Part shown: positions 44,462 through 53,084 of the stretch, piece by piece
Layout: every line of letters starts with the position of its first letter
Numbering within the stretch: position 1 is the stretch's first letter
Assembly: GCF_029892485.1 (NCBI RefSeq)
Contig: NZ_JARXVG010000001.1
Coordinates: 682,001 to 746,000 of the forward strand
Length of the DNA stretch: 64,000 bases
Source: Variovorax boronicumulans
GTDB lineage: Bacteria; Pseudomonadota; Gammaproteobacteria; Burkholderiales; Burkholderiaceae_C
Direction of reading: 5' to 3'
Made by a program: the position numbers and the translations under genes
The notes under the pieces: model-generated
Told to the model about the DNA's origin: nothing
Databases searched by the model: none
Seen by the model: the letters and a program-made list of their open reading frames with translations, nothing else

Positions 44462-47028
44462 CCTATCTGGGGATAGATAGAAGACGATTCGCGCAGTTGC
44501 TCGAATGGGGCGCCGATGACGACGAGCTTCGGCGCTTTTTCGCGGAGACTCGGCTACAACTGGTTCAGAAGGGTGCCAAAGTACAGAATCCTCCGCATGG
44601 CAAGCCTGCACGTATTCGAATGCTGGCTCAGGGAATGCCTGAAGCGACAGATCGAGTTGTCCAAAAGTGGTTTAGCGAAAATCTGAAGATGCTCGATCCG
44701 AAGCCAGTCGAGAAGTTACTGGAGGATTTAAGGCTGTACGAAGAGGCGGGAGAGAGCCCACCGGAGGACGAGGCGAAACGGCTCGCTCGCTCGTGCCTCG
44801 TGCACCTTTTTTCAAGTACTCAGCCTGCGGATCTCATGTCGTTCCTCCGCCCTGCGCAAGCAGGAGCAGCGGCCGAACCGACTGAAGTGAAGGAAGCGTC
44901 GACTCCATCGACGAGCGTGCAAAGTTCCGATGCCCTCTCGGAGGCCCTTGGCCGGACGATCGTAGCCCTCGCCGAAGGACGAGATCCGGATGAGTTCTTA
45001 TCGTCTTTGCCCCCACCGACGGCGGCATTCGTAGCCGGTGTTCAGGCGGTGCGCAGTGACCGTTACGAAGATGCCCGGGTAGCGATGGAGGCGCTTGATC
45101 ATCAGCAAGCTGCGCGAGCTTTGCTCGCCGAATACATTACCCGGAGAACCTCCGCGCGCTCCAGCGGAGCGACGCGCGGTCTGCAGATGCTGAACTTCAC
45201 TCGTCCCGACGATGCCTTCAGCTTCGATTTTGATCGAGATGAGGTTCTCGCCGTCTGCACACGAGACTTTCCGGAGACGAAGGTTTTCTTGCATCCGTCC
45301 GCCATTCGAGCGGCAGATGGATCCTGGCTTGACCTGTCAAACAACGCATATCGCGAAAAGCTCTTCTATTCGTCAGGCGACCTGATAGCCTTCCCTGGGG
45401 TACGAGACATCCCGCGGCAGCCCAAGCGCGGCGAAATTGGCATCTGGCGGGTTGCCGAAAACAAGGGCTCCAACACAGGGCATCGCACGAATTTCCACAT
45501 CGCGTCTGAAAAAACCTTGGTCTACGAAGTCCGCGATGTACCTTTCGACTCGTCCAACCACGATGCGGTTCGGGAGTACATAAAGCACGCGTTCGGGGAA
45601 CGCGGAACGGTCGTCATGCCATTGCTATTCCTGCTGCGAGATCAACTGATCATCGGTTGTCCCCCGGGCAAGGACTTGGCTCGGGACGAGGGATTCGACG
45701 CCGGCCTACCTTGCTGGCGCACGCTATCGGCATTTCGTTTCGAAGGGCGAGCCTTTGTTCCGGGGCCGCTGCCGCCATCTGAGTTGTATGAGTGCGAAGC
45801 GCTTGCGTCGAGTCTGCGCAAGCTATTTGCGGGCGAATACTGGGATACCGACAAGCCCACAAGAGCGCTGACAAGAAAGCTACAGGACCTGATCGCATCC
45901 GGCAGTCCAAAGCTCGGTTCCGAGCGCGCAGCACGATTGCGCGCGGAACTCGCCACTATCGAAGAGCACGAGGGGGCAATGTCTGTTTTGCTGGACGAGG
46001 TGATGCGCGATCCGCGGATCGGCGCACAGGTCGAGGAGCTGGTGGAAGCGAAGGTGGATGTGCTCGTTGCACAGAAGGAGCAGCTCCGCAAAAGCGTTCA
46101 GCAACTGGAACAGAAGCAGTCTGAACTGTTGGAACTTCGGCGGCAGGCGGAAAAGGAGCAAAAGGCAATTGCTCCCGCGATCGCAAAGACGATTCGTGGC
46201 GCTTTTGATAGGGCACGGGCTGATGCGGTGGGCACGCTCGGGGAAGTAGCTGTATTTAAGACACTGATAGATGAACTAATCGAACGGCCGGCTCCATCAC
46301 CGGTGGCCGAAGTTGCCTCATCGAGGCTAAGCCCCACAGACCGCCGATGCGCAGCATCAATCGTTCGTCCATCGATTGGTGGGCATGGACCGATAACAGA
46401 GACGCTACGAGCTTTTGGGGTAATGCCGAAAGCGGCGCGCGCGATTGAAGCAGTGGGAGTGATGGCGCGCGAATGCGGGCTCATGCTAATTGTCGATGGT
46501 CTTGCGGGAAGAATAGCCGCTGAGGCGTGGGTTGGCGAGGGAGAGCAGCCCGGTACGGTGCTCGAATGTGGCTTCGGTGAGACCGATGACTACACCGTTC
46601 GAGCTGCTCTTGGCGGAGCTCCAACAGCTTTAGCAATTTTGGATGCGAATCTTTCGCCGTTCGATGTCTATGCGAGGACGCTGGTCGACTCAGTGTTGCG
46701 CCGTTTGGCCGGACTCCAAGATCAAAGCTTTCCGACCAGGGTAGTGGTATCAATGGCAGACGCTACGGTAGCGCTGCCTCTCCCAGCAGTGGTGGAGTCG
46801 ATATCGTTGCGGGTATACCTTGACCGCATTCCCCAGTTTATTCAAGAGAGCGAAGCCGAAGTGTGGTTCGACGAGGTTGATGACGCGAAAGAGCCGGCCG
46901 AATGGTTTGCCAGACTCTGGAAGCCCGCGAGATCCCGTGTTCTTAGCTACTTGAGGACATTGCCTGTCGAAGAGGCGGCAATCATCTTGGCGGCACTTCA
47001 AGTCGCCCACTCGCCGAGTGGGAATTGA
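44458..47028 (+). CDS. Large coiled-coil protein of the Druantia-like operon (possible DruC)
   Basis: An 856-residue protein starting with ATGA overlap. Residues about 510-590 are a clear coiled coil (QKEQLRKSVQQLEQKQSELL and flanking Glu/Gln/Lys heptads). The C-terminal 200 residues are mixed alpha/beta with no motif I recognise (VMARECGLMLIVDGLAGRIA). Some residues near 270-400 read as a beta-domain (YREKLFYSSGDLIAFPGVRD, RDIPRQPKRGEIGIWRV). There are no Walker or nuclease motifs. The DruC label is inferred from order after the presumed DruB. It is the last gene of the operon, followed by a 257-bp gap to the convergent integrase. Confidence 0.5.
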   Translation: MTYLGIDRRRFAQLLEWGADDDELRRFFAETRLQLVQKGAKVQNPPHGKPARIRMLAQGMPEATDRVVQKWFSENLKMLDPKPVEKLLEDLRLYEEAGESPPEDEAKRLARSCLVHLFSSTQPADLMSFLRPAQAGAAAEPTEVKEASTPSTSVQSSDALSEALGRTIVALAEGRDPDEFLSSLPPPTAAFVAGVQAVRSDRYEDARVAMEALDHQQAARALLAEYITRRTSARSSGATRGLQMLNFTRPDDAFSFDFDRDEVLAVCTRDFPETKVFLHPSAIRAADGSWLDLSNNAYREKLFYSSGDLIAFPGVRDIPRQPKRGEIGIWRVAENKGSNTGHRTNFHIASEKTLVYEVRDVPFDSSNHDAVREYIKHAFGERGTVVMPLLFLLRDQLIIGCPPGKDLARDEGFDAGLPCWRTLSAFRFEGRAFVPGPLPPSELYECEALASSLRKLFAGEYWDTDKPTRALTRKLQDLIASGSPKLGSERAARLRAELATIEEHEGAMSVLLDEVMRDPRIGAQVEELVEAKVDVLVAQKEQLRKSVQQLEQKQSELLELRRQAEKEQKAIAPAIAKTIRGAFDRARADAVGTLGEVAVFKTLIDELIERPAPSPVAEVASSRLSPTDRRCAASIVRPSIGGHGPITETLRAFGVMPKAARAIEAVGVMARECGLMLIVDGLAGRIAAEAWVGEGEQPGTVLECGFGETDDYTVRAALGGAPTALAILDANLSPFDVYARTLVDSVLRRLAGLQDQSFPTRVVVSMADATVALPLPAVVESISLRVYLDRIPQFIQESEAEVWFDEVDDAKEPAEWFARLWKPARSRVLSYLRTLPVEEAAIILAALQVAHSPSGN

Positions 47029-47285
47029 CTCCACTCAGAAGCGGACATGCAAGTCTGGACGTTGTTAGGAACTCGTTCGCTCTGCACCACTTGACAAGGC
47101 AGCTGTCATCGACATACGTCGATAAAAGGCATTGCTTGCCAGCCCACCGGTGGCATGACCGTCCGCTCTGTGCACACTAGCTGTCAGACAATCGATAGGG
47201 CTTGACCGTCCGTAATCGGTCGATTGTGTTGAAAAAACTCGAGTGGCCGTTGCTGAACTTCGCAAGGTGCCCTCACTCTGCCGCC

Positions 47286-48263
47286 CTATGCCCTGCTCAA
47301 CGTATCGAAGGCATTCCGTTCGAATGGAGAAAGCCCCCTGATATAGCGATGCACGGTGCTCTCCGAACGATGCCCCGTCTGCCGTTGAATGGCCCAAGTC
47401 GGAACGCCGGCTTTGGCGGCGGCGGTGACCAACCCCGACCGGAGGCTGTGCGCGGAGAAGCCGCTCGGATCAAGACCGCAATCATGCATACGCCGCCGTA
47501 GCACTCCTCCGACCGCTGCTCCACTCAACCCACCTCCTAACTGTCCATGCCGATTCACTCCGCAAAACAAGGGCAGCGAAGCCGCCTCTCCCGCAGCCGC
47601 CCCTTGTCGCAACTGAATCCAAGCCTTTAACAGCTTGACCGGGCACATGCGCCCCGACCCCGGCGGCAGCGCCACCACCCTTCCCTTGCCCTGCTGATCT
47701 GTCTTCGAGCGCACCAGCGTCACCGTCACGCCTTGTGCATCGAACACCAAGTTCTCAACCTTGAGCCTCGCTAGCTCCGATCTGCGAAACCCTCCCGCAA
47801 ACCCCACCACCAGCAAGGCCCGATCCCTCAGGTCTCGCACCAGATCCAAGTGCCTCTGCGGCTTGGCGAGGAGCCGCAGCATCTCTATGCTGATTGGCTT
47901 GGCCTGCACTTGCGCCGATCCGTGGATTCGTCGGATCCCCCGCATCGTGGTCTGCACCAGTTCTGACCGCGTGGGCGACGGCTTGCCCAGCATCGTGTGT
48001 GCACTGGCAATTGCAGCCAAACGCCGGTTCAACGTGCTCGCCTTGACCTTGCCAGCGAAGGCCGCCAGGTACCGCGCCACCATCGCGGGCGTGGCGGGCA
48101 CCCGGCCGCCCCAGTTCCGGAAGTGCCTGAGGTCCCCGGCATAGGCCCGCCGCGTGCTATCGGCCACGGCACTGACAACATAGTGATTGAACTTGGCATT
48201 GGCCTTCCCAGGCTTGCGCGTGACGGACGCGCCCCTTGACGAATCGATGCGAACCTTCTTCAT
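47286..48263 (-). CDS. Tyrosine recombinase/integrase
   Basis: A 325-residue integrase from the ATG at 48263 (MKKVRIDSSRG); a TTG 20 codons upstream is the alternative. The N-terminal core-binding domain is at about 30-130 (DSTRRAYAGDLRHFRNW). The catalytic domain shows Arg in VGFAGGFRRSELARL, Lys in VRSKTDQQGKG, HSLRSGL (His-x-x-Arg), QTGHRSESTVHRYIRG (His and the Tyr nucleophile). All catalytic residues appear present, so it is probably active. It lies about 4.2 kb from tRNA-Pro and convergent with the Druantia operon, as for the integration module at one end of an island. The attachment site was not identified. Confidence 0.9.
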   Translation of the reverse strand: MKKVRIDSSRGASVTRKPGKANAKFNHYVVSAVADSTRRAYAGDLRHFRNWGGRVPATPAMVARYLAAFAGKVKASTLNRRLAAIASAHTMLGKPSPTRSELVQTTMRGIRRIHGSAQVQAKPISIEMLRLLAKPQRHLDLVRDLRDRALLVVGFAGGFRRSELARLKVENLVFDAQGVTVTLVRSKTDQQGKGRVVALPPGSGRMCPVKLLKAWIQLRQGAAAGEAASLPLFCGVNRHGQLGGGLSGAAVGGVLRRRMHDCGLDPSGFSAHSLRSGLVTAAAKAGVPTWAIQRQTGHRSESTVHRYIRGLSPFERNAFDTLSRA

Positions 48264-48308
48264 GGTGTTGCTCGCTTTGAGTTGATGTTTTTGGTTCTTG
48301 AGAATGAG

Positions 48309-48332
48309 CAACGCCCGCGTCAACGGGCGTTG
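48309..48332. terminator. Perfect 9-bp inverted repeat upstream of the integrase
   Basis: CAACGCCCG and CGGGCGTTG enclose a 6-bp loop. It lies just beyond the stop of the 48380 gene and before the integrase, so it may end that transcript. There is no clear T-run, so an operator or recombination accessory site is also possible. Confidence 0.5.
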
Positions 48333-48379
48333 TCTAGAGATACCATGGGGATGCCCATGGCTGATGCACGGGGTCTGAC

Positions 48380-49258
48380 CTACTGGAGGCGCGTGTGCGC
48401 TCGCGGCGTGCTCACCACCACCGTCAGATACGCCGTCAGGTCCGTCGTGACTGGCCGGCTGCGCAGCCGGATCGTCAAGTGCATTGCCCCGGCCCCCAGC
48501 GCCCCGCCCAAGCTAAGCCCCAAGCCCCGCACCACCCGCACGCTGAGTTGGTACTCCGAAGGCACCCACAGCACTAAGACCGCACCCAGTGCCTGTTCCA
48601 GCCAAACGCCTCGCTGCTGGAGCTCCGCCAGAACCTCCACCATCGCCGCGTCCAGCTGCGCGGGCTCGTCCAGCGGCTGCGTGAAGAGTTCCAACTGCAC
48701 TTGGCCGAAGTCCAGAGTCTCAACGACATCCGAGTGATCCCAGGCTGCCTCCAGGACCGACAGGCCCTCCAGCACCGAACGCTGCAGCGCCACGTAGAAC
48801 CATTGCAAGGGTGCGAACTCGGCGGGATCGCTTGGGCTCGCAATATCGACGCGCGCATCGATCGACTCGCAGAGGATGCCGAGCATCGACTCGCTCTCCG
48901 GCGGTGGATGATTGTGGGCTTCGAGCACGATGCCAATGACATGGGCATCCTGGCCCCACATGTGCCAGACCAGCAGCATGGCCGCTTCGATCTCGGCGGG
49001 TGTGACGTCAAAGCCAAAGGCCATGCACAGGATGCGCGTGTCTTTGAGATTCACCTGCTCGACCAGGGCGTCGACCTCGCCCTTGTCGATCTCAATACAG
49101 ACTGGCGCCTGCTTCAGAAGGTCCGCCAGTGGCGTGTGCGGGGGCGCATCGATACGGGTGTGAAGCTGATGAACAAAGTGCCGGCCCGAGGCACCGATGC
49201 CAATCATGCGAACAGCCGTGCTCGGCCCGCTGTCGGCGGGCGTGTGAAGAACATTCAT
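48380..49258 (-). CDS. Possible divergent FtsZ/tubulin-like protein beside the integrase
   Basis: A 292-residue protein from the ATG at 49258 (MNVLHTPADSG). AVRMIGIGASGRHFVHQLHT at the N-terminus resembles the opening strand-glycine loop of FtsZ (VIGVGGGG-NAV). ILCMAFGFDVTPAEIEAAM sits where the tubulin-signature loop GGGTGTG would be, but that loop is missing. VIGIVLEAHNHPPPESESML, then SIDARVDIASP, parallels the next FtsZ strands, and VETLDFGQVQLELF with the late beta region (LTIRLRSRPVTTDLTAYLTV) parallels the FtsZ C-lobe. If related, it has lost the GTP-binding signature. The comparison is by eye and weak. It lies in an element module with the integrase. No signal peptide. Confidence 0.35.
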   Translation of the reverse strand: MNVLHTPADSGPSTAVRMIGIGASGRHFVHQLHTRIDAPPHTPLADLLKQAPVCIEIDKGEVDALVEQVNLKDTRILCMAFGFDVTPAEIEAAMLLVWHMWGQDAHVIGIVLEAHNHPPPESESMLGILCESIDARVDIASPSDPAEFAPLQWFYVALQRSVLEGLSVLEAAWDHSDVVETLDFGQVQLELFTQPLDEPAQLDAAMVEVLAELQQRGVWLEQALGAVLVLWVPSEYQLSVRVVRGLGLSLGGALGAGAMHLTIRLRSRPVTTDLTAYLTVVVSTPRAHTRLQ

Positions 49259-49414
49259 ATGGATTACCTGTGGCGCCACGTGTGAACACGCGCGGCGGGG
49301 AAAAAGAAAGGAGAAGAAACAGCAAAGGCGCCGGACCGGCCTGATGGCCAGCACGGCGCCTTCGCAAAGGGCTGTGGTCAGTAACGCGCAGTCGCTACGT
49401 CATGGGCATTTGCC

Positions 49415-50734
49415 TCAGCACTGGCTGTCCAGGCTCTCGGCCGCGAAGTTCTTGCCTTCAGTGCGCACGAGCTCACGCAGGCACACTGGCGTTTTGCTGC
49501 TGATGGCCCGGTCGAGCAATGCGTAGTCCATGCGACGCATTTGCCCGGCCTGCATCCAGACCGTGTTGCCCTTGCCGGTATGCAGGCATACGGCCTCGTC
49601 ACCACAAGCCTCGTACTTGGTGATCAGCGACATCACGCTTTCCGGCCCCGTACCCGCGAGCGCTGCAACGGGTCCCGCAGGGGTGGAGGCTGTTGAGGCG
49701 GACGGCACAGGCTGAGCCACCGTCCCCTTTACCTTGGCCGCAGCTTCGGCTTCGGCCGCACCCGGGCGGCAGTCTTCCAACTGGCCCCTGTCATCACGCA
49801 GCGTGGACCACATCGAGTACGCGAACACGCCGGCATCTGAGGTTTTCTTCAGCCCGATCAGGCACACACGCGCACCCGCAGTCAGGTTGCTGCGGGTCTT
49901 CTCACGGGATTCGTCGGTCGTGTTCGGCCCGGCCTTGATCATGTACAGCACGCTGCCCATGAGGTCATCGGCCTGCCCAACAAAGCAGAAAGCGTCTTGT
50001 CGACGGCAAAACTCGGGGTCCTTTTCCCACTTGAAGCCATCGATGGTGACCGCCCTTCGCCAGTTGCCAGTGGCTGCCAGTCGGTCGATCTCTGTTTGCT
50101 TTTGCTGCTGCTCTTTGGCCGCCTGGGCTTTTGATTCAGCAGCACTCTTGGCTCGTTGCTCCGTGAAGGCCGCAACACGCAAGTACTGGATCGAGCCGTC
50201 GACATCCACGTTGGTGCTGGCCACATACTCGTTGCTGCCCTCCTCCTTCTGAACCTGGTAGGCCAGGGATTTGCGTATGGGCTCCTGGGTCAGCGGGACC
50301 GCGTTGCGCTGTTGAAGGTAAAGCACTTCATTGCGGATGACCTCGGGGTACAGCGCGTCCCGCCGCCCCGAGAGCATCGCAAGAGCACCGAACAAGCTGG
50401 GGTTCGGGTTGGTGATGAACTCGTTCATCGTCGCCACCCTGTCGGGCTGGATTTGCATGACAAAGGTGGTCTTGCAACTGCGCAGCTTGAGCTTGTCGTC
50501 GTAGGCCGTCACCGTTGGAGTTTCCAGCGTGAATGAGGCTAGGTCCTTGCTTTTTGAAGGGTACTGCTTGAGGTGGGCGTCGTGAGCCTTACCCACCATC
50601 TCAAGGATCGAGCTTGTCACCTTGGGATCGTTGCAGGCAGGGGCTTCGGGAGCACACCCGGCGAGCAGCATCAAGCTCGCGAGCATGCATGCCGAAAGCC
50701 ATCGGCGGATAAGTCCGTGTGAATGCCTAAACAT
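49415..50734 (-). CDS. Lipoprotein of unknown function
   Basis: A 439-residue protein from the ATG at 50734. The N-terminus (MFRHSHGLIRRWLSACMLAS, then LMLLAGCAPEAPAC) is a lipoprotein signal with lipobox LAGC. A Gln/Ala/Lys-rich helix near residues 200-225 (AKSAAESKAQAAKEQQQKQT) is followed by a Cys-containing domain (FCRRQDAFCFVGQADDLMGS). The C-terminal third after an Ser/Ala/Pro/Thr linker carries further Cys (CGDEAVCLHTGKG). No family is recognised. It may be an element-encoded envelope protein, for example an entry-exclusion or surface protein. The upstream in-frame codons would spoil the signal peptide. Confidence 0.6.
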   Translation of the reverse strand: MFRHSHGLIRRWLSACMLASLMLLAGCAPEAPACNDPKVTSSILEMVGKAHDAHLKQYPSKSKDLASFTLETPTVTAYDDKLKLRSCKTTFVMQIQPDRVATMNEFITNPNPSLFGALAMLSGRRDALYPEVIRNEVLYLQQRNAVPLTQEPIRKSLAYQVQKEEGSNEYVASTNVDVDGSIQYLRVAAFTEQRAKSAAESKAQAAKEQQQKQTEIDRLAATGNWRRAVTIDGFKWEKDPEFCRRQDAFCFVGQADDLMGSVLYMIKAGPNTTDESREKTRSNLTAGARVCLIGLKKTSDAGVFAYSMWSTLRDDRGQLEDCRPGAAEAEAAAKVKGTVAQPVPSASTASTPAGPVAALAGTGPESVMSLITKYEACGDEAVCLHTGKGNTVWMQAGQMRRMDYALLDRAISSKTPVCLRELVRTEGKNFAAESLDSQC

Positions 50735-50949
50735 GATCAAGTTACTCCTACGTTTCGAATCGCGCGCTCGCAAGCGCTCTGTATTGGTTGCGGATTCAAT
50801 TTCACTAATGATGTATTTGAATATCTTTTGTCGGCACAGAAAATCTTGCACTCGAGACGTGCAGCGATCTGCGCAACTATGCGCGGCAAACCTCTAATGA
50901 TATTCAAACACCGTGGTTTTAAACACATCTTTTTCCAACCATCGGTTGG

Positions 50950-51288
50950 ATGCCTGCCTCGCCTGCCAAGTCCTCCACTCCCCCACGCCTTCGCTCGATT
51001 TTCGCCAAGAATGTTCGGATGGCGCGTATCGCTGCGAAGCTCTCCCAGGAGAAGCTGGCACTTGAATGCGGGCTCGATCGAACATTCATCGGGAGCCTTG
51101 AGCAAGGCATTCGCAACATTTCCATCGACAACATCTCGTTGATCGCTCAGGCGTTGAAGATCCCAGCACATGAGTTGTTGCATCCTCAACTGGCCGAGCA
51201 ACGCGGCTTCGATACGAGCTTGACTCGAGCGCCTCGCTCTGCCAATCGCTCTGCTCCAGTTCGGCGACGAACGACCAAGGGTCGTTGA
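50950..51288 (+). CDS. Small XRE-family DNA-binding protein
   Basis: A 112-residue protein with a Cro/C1 helix-turn-helix at about residues 20-75 (RIAAKLSQEKLALECGLDRT, then FIGSLEQGIRNISIDNISLI). The C-terminal tail is basic (RSAPVRRRTTKGR). It is divergent from the lipoprotein gene. The 215-bp region between them is AT-rich and may be its operator. It probably regulates element genes. The ATG has a poor ribosome-binding site. Confidence 0.75.
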   Translation: MPASPAKSSTPPRLRSIFAKNVRMARIAAKLSQEKLALECGLDRTFIGSLEQGIRNISIDNISLIAQALKIPAHELLHPQLAEQRGFDTSLTRAPRSANRSAPVRRRTTKGR

Positions 51289-51314
51289 CATTCGATTTCG
51301 TTGCTGGATTTTCA

Positions 51315-51674
51315 TCAGTACTCCTCTGGCAAGAGCAACGTCGATACGCTGCGGTCTGCCTCGGTGATCACCCAGATCCGATCGCCAGTCAGGTCTGCTT
51401 GGCTCTGCGTGTCGCCTTTCTCGCCTGCAGCTCGCAACGGGAGGCGGTAAACAGAGAGCACGCGCGAACCGTGGGTGAGAGCGTCTTCGTTGGTCTGTGC
51501 GTCTTCTGGATCGCACTCACCCCAGTCGCCGGTGACATGACGGCCCAAGAGGGCGAACGGGTTGGTCTCCGTTCGCTGCATGAGTTCGATGGCGCCAGGA
51601 GTGGCGACGACGCGGCCGAGCGCGAAACGCGGCTTGCTGTTGGGGTTGATGTAGCCGTACAGAAAGTTCTTCAT
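51315..51674 (-). CDS. Small conserved protein common on plasmids and integrative elements
   Basis: A 119-residue protein from the ATG at 51674 (MKNFLYGYINPNSKPRF). RIWVITEADRSVSTLLLPEE at the C-terminus is a pattern I associate with small proteins near replication/integration genes of beta- and gammaproteobacterial elements. Function is unknown. Its gene faces the XRE gene convergently, and the 26-bp gap is tight. Confidence 0.55.
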   Translation of the reverse strand: MKNFLYGYINPNSKPRFALGRVVATPGAIELMQRTETNPFALLGRHVTGDWGECDPEDAQTNEDALTHGSRVLSVYRLPLRAAGEKGDTQSQADLTGDRIWVITEADRSVSTLLLPEEY

Positions 51675-52413
51675 GGTTGAGTGCTCAAAGTGACGTGCCC
51701 ATGCGGCGGCGCACCTGGCCTGCGGGGCGAGGTGTGCGTGCTTGAGGGGCGCAGGGTTTACGGGAAGAAAAACAGCCGCAACGGCCACCGGGAAAATCGG
51801 CGCCTATTGCGGCTGCTTGCTACAGGTGGCAGGTCCACCTGACACGGGCACCGGCTAGCCTAGCTTTCGCTGGCAGGCCTACACCCGTAAACCAATTTTA
51901 TACCAAATTCTGGACTTTTTGTCCATTATTGGACATATTTCCCGGATTCCCCGTGAGTTCGATGCCATAAATCGAGGGGCGGGAACCCAGCTGCGGCATC
52001 GAGCTAGGCCTAAGGAACACCAAGGACGACGATTGGCAGCGCTCAACTGAATATGAGCGAAAACTGGTAGACCAGCGTACGGCCGCCGCAAAGTGGGGCG
52101 CCCCAAGCAAAAAGCTCCTGTAGCAGTCCCTGCTACAGGAGCTTCGGTTTGGCGGAGTGGGCGCCGCCGGTCCGGCTCGCGCGGGGCGTGGCCCAGGAGT
52201 CACCTAGTAGGCTTGCCCCAGGGAAGCTCCCTTGCAGCCGCACGAGGTTCGCAAAGTCGGCTTTGCAGGCGGTTGGCTCGCAAGGTACAAGCCTCGCCGG
52301 CCCCCATAAGCCGCGGGGCGCTGGCGGCGCGGGCAAGGCGCCCATCGGTCCACGCATCAGCCAACCCCAGCAATTTAGGGCACATCTAGGGCACGGGCGC
52401 CGCAAATGACAAA
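51675..52413. other. Non-coding right end of the island
   Basis: About 740 bp with no supported gene, between element genes and the tRNA-Pro terminator. It contains a short AT-rich dyad at 51911-51925 (TGGAC, T5, GTCCA) followed by TTGGACA, and the long hairpin at 52112-52144. An attachment site is likely in or near this region, but I cannot define it. Confidence 0.45.
52112..52144. repeat. Perfect 15-bp inverted repeat (hairpin)
   Basis: Arms AAGCTCCTGTAGCAG and CTGCTACAGGAGCTT are separated by TCC. The arms are perfect. It is flanked by A-rich sequence on the left and GGTTT on the right. It might be a bidirectional terminator or a structural element of the island end. Confidence 0.8.
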
Positions 52414-52443
52414 GGGGTTAGCAACTACTACGCTGCTAACCCC
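52414..52443 (-). terminator. Rho-independent terminator after tRNA-Pro
   Basis: Arms GGGGTTAGCA and TGCTAACCCC enclose a 10-nt loop. On the minus strand the stem is followed by TTTGTCATTT. It starts 9 bp downstream of the tRNA 3' end and would end the merR-tRNA-Pro transcript. Confidence 0.8.
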
Positions 52444-52452
52444 CGTCAATAC

Positions 52453-52529
52453 TGGTCGGTGTGAAAGGATTCGAACCTTCGACCCCTTGCACCCCATGCA
52501 AGTGCGCTACCAGGCTGCGCCACACACCG
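52453..52529 (-). tRNA. tRNA-Pro (GGG)
   Basis: A 77-nt gene including encoded CCA. On the minus strand the acceptor CGGTGTG pairs with CACACCG, followed by discriminator A and CCA. The anticodon stem CTTGC/GCAAG encloses ATGGGGT with anticodon GGG. The T-loop GGTTCGAATCC is canonical. Its 3' end faces the integrase-bearing region, as expected when a tRNA gene serves as an island attachment site, though no duplicated 3' fragment was found in the window. Confidence 0.95.
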
Positions 52530-52555
52530 AAGCCCGCAATTATAGCCGGCTGAAA

Positions 52556-53020
52556 TCAGTGTCCGACGGTCAGGAGCTCACGAATTTCAAAAAGCTCGCG
52601 CCGAAGGTGCAACAACTGCGACAGATCGACCGTGCGCGGTGCGGCCGGCTCGGGGCTGTCCTGCACGGCGGCATCGAATTCTTCCTGGTCGATCTCGATC
52701 GCCTCCATGCCTTCGAGCGGCACTTCGCCAGACTTGCGGCGATCGCGCTCGCCCTGCACGAGCTCCTGCAGCTTGTTGCGCGCACCGCTGATCGTGAAGC
52801 CCTGGTCGTAGAGCAGGTCGCGGATGCGGCGGATCATGAGCACCTCGTGGTGCTGGTAGTAGCGACGGTTGCCGCGGCGCTTCATGGGCCGCAGCTGCGT
52901 GAACTCTTGTTCCCAGTAACGCAGCACGTGCGGCTTGACGCCGCAGAGTTCGCCGACCTCACCGATGGTGAAGTAGCGTTTGACAGGAATCGGCGGGAGC
53001 GCTTTCTCCATTATTTCCAT
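52556..53020 (-). CDS. MerR-family regulator next to ihfA
   Basis: A 154-residue regulator. The N-terminal winged helix (RYFTIGEVGELCGVKPHVLR, then YWEQEFTQLRPMKRRGNRRY) is classical MerR, and the helical dimerisation region follows to about residue 85. The C-terminus is acidic with a Leu-rich helix (LLHLRRELFEIRELL), with no metal-binding Cys pattern, so a ligand is not evident. A MerR gene directly downstream of ihfA and upstream of tRNA-Pro is a conserved arrangement in Burkholderiales, though its targets are unknown. ATGs at 53020 and 53011 are both possible; the extra leftmost in-frame codon region is less likely. Confidence 0.85.
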   Translation of the reverse strand: MEIMEKALPPIPVKRYFTIGEVGELCGVKPHVLRYWEQEFTQLRPMKRRGNRRYYQHHEVLMIRRIRDLLYDQGFTISGARNKLQELVQGERDRRKSGEVPLEGMEAIEIDQEEFDAAVQDSPEPAAPRTVDLSQLLHLRRELFEIRELLTVGH

Positions 53021-53084
53021 TGAAATCAAGACGGTGCGCGGCAAACCTGAGAGATTACTCTACGCAACCGCCGAGCACCAAGCA

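Noticed and set aside
52149-52409. Small open frames between the island end and tRNA-Pro
   Set aside because: Frames on both strands, Arg/Gly/Pro-rich, without ribosome-binding site, overlapping the hairpin and terminator region.
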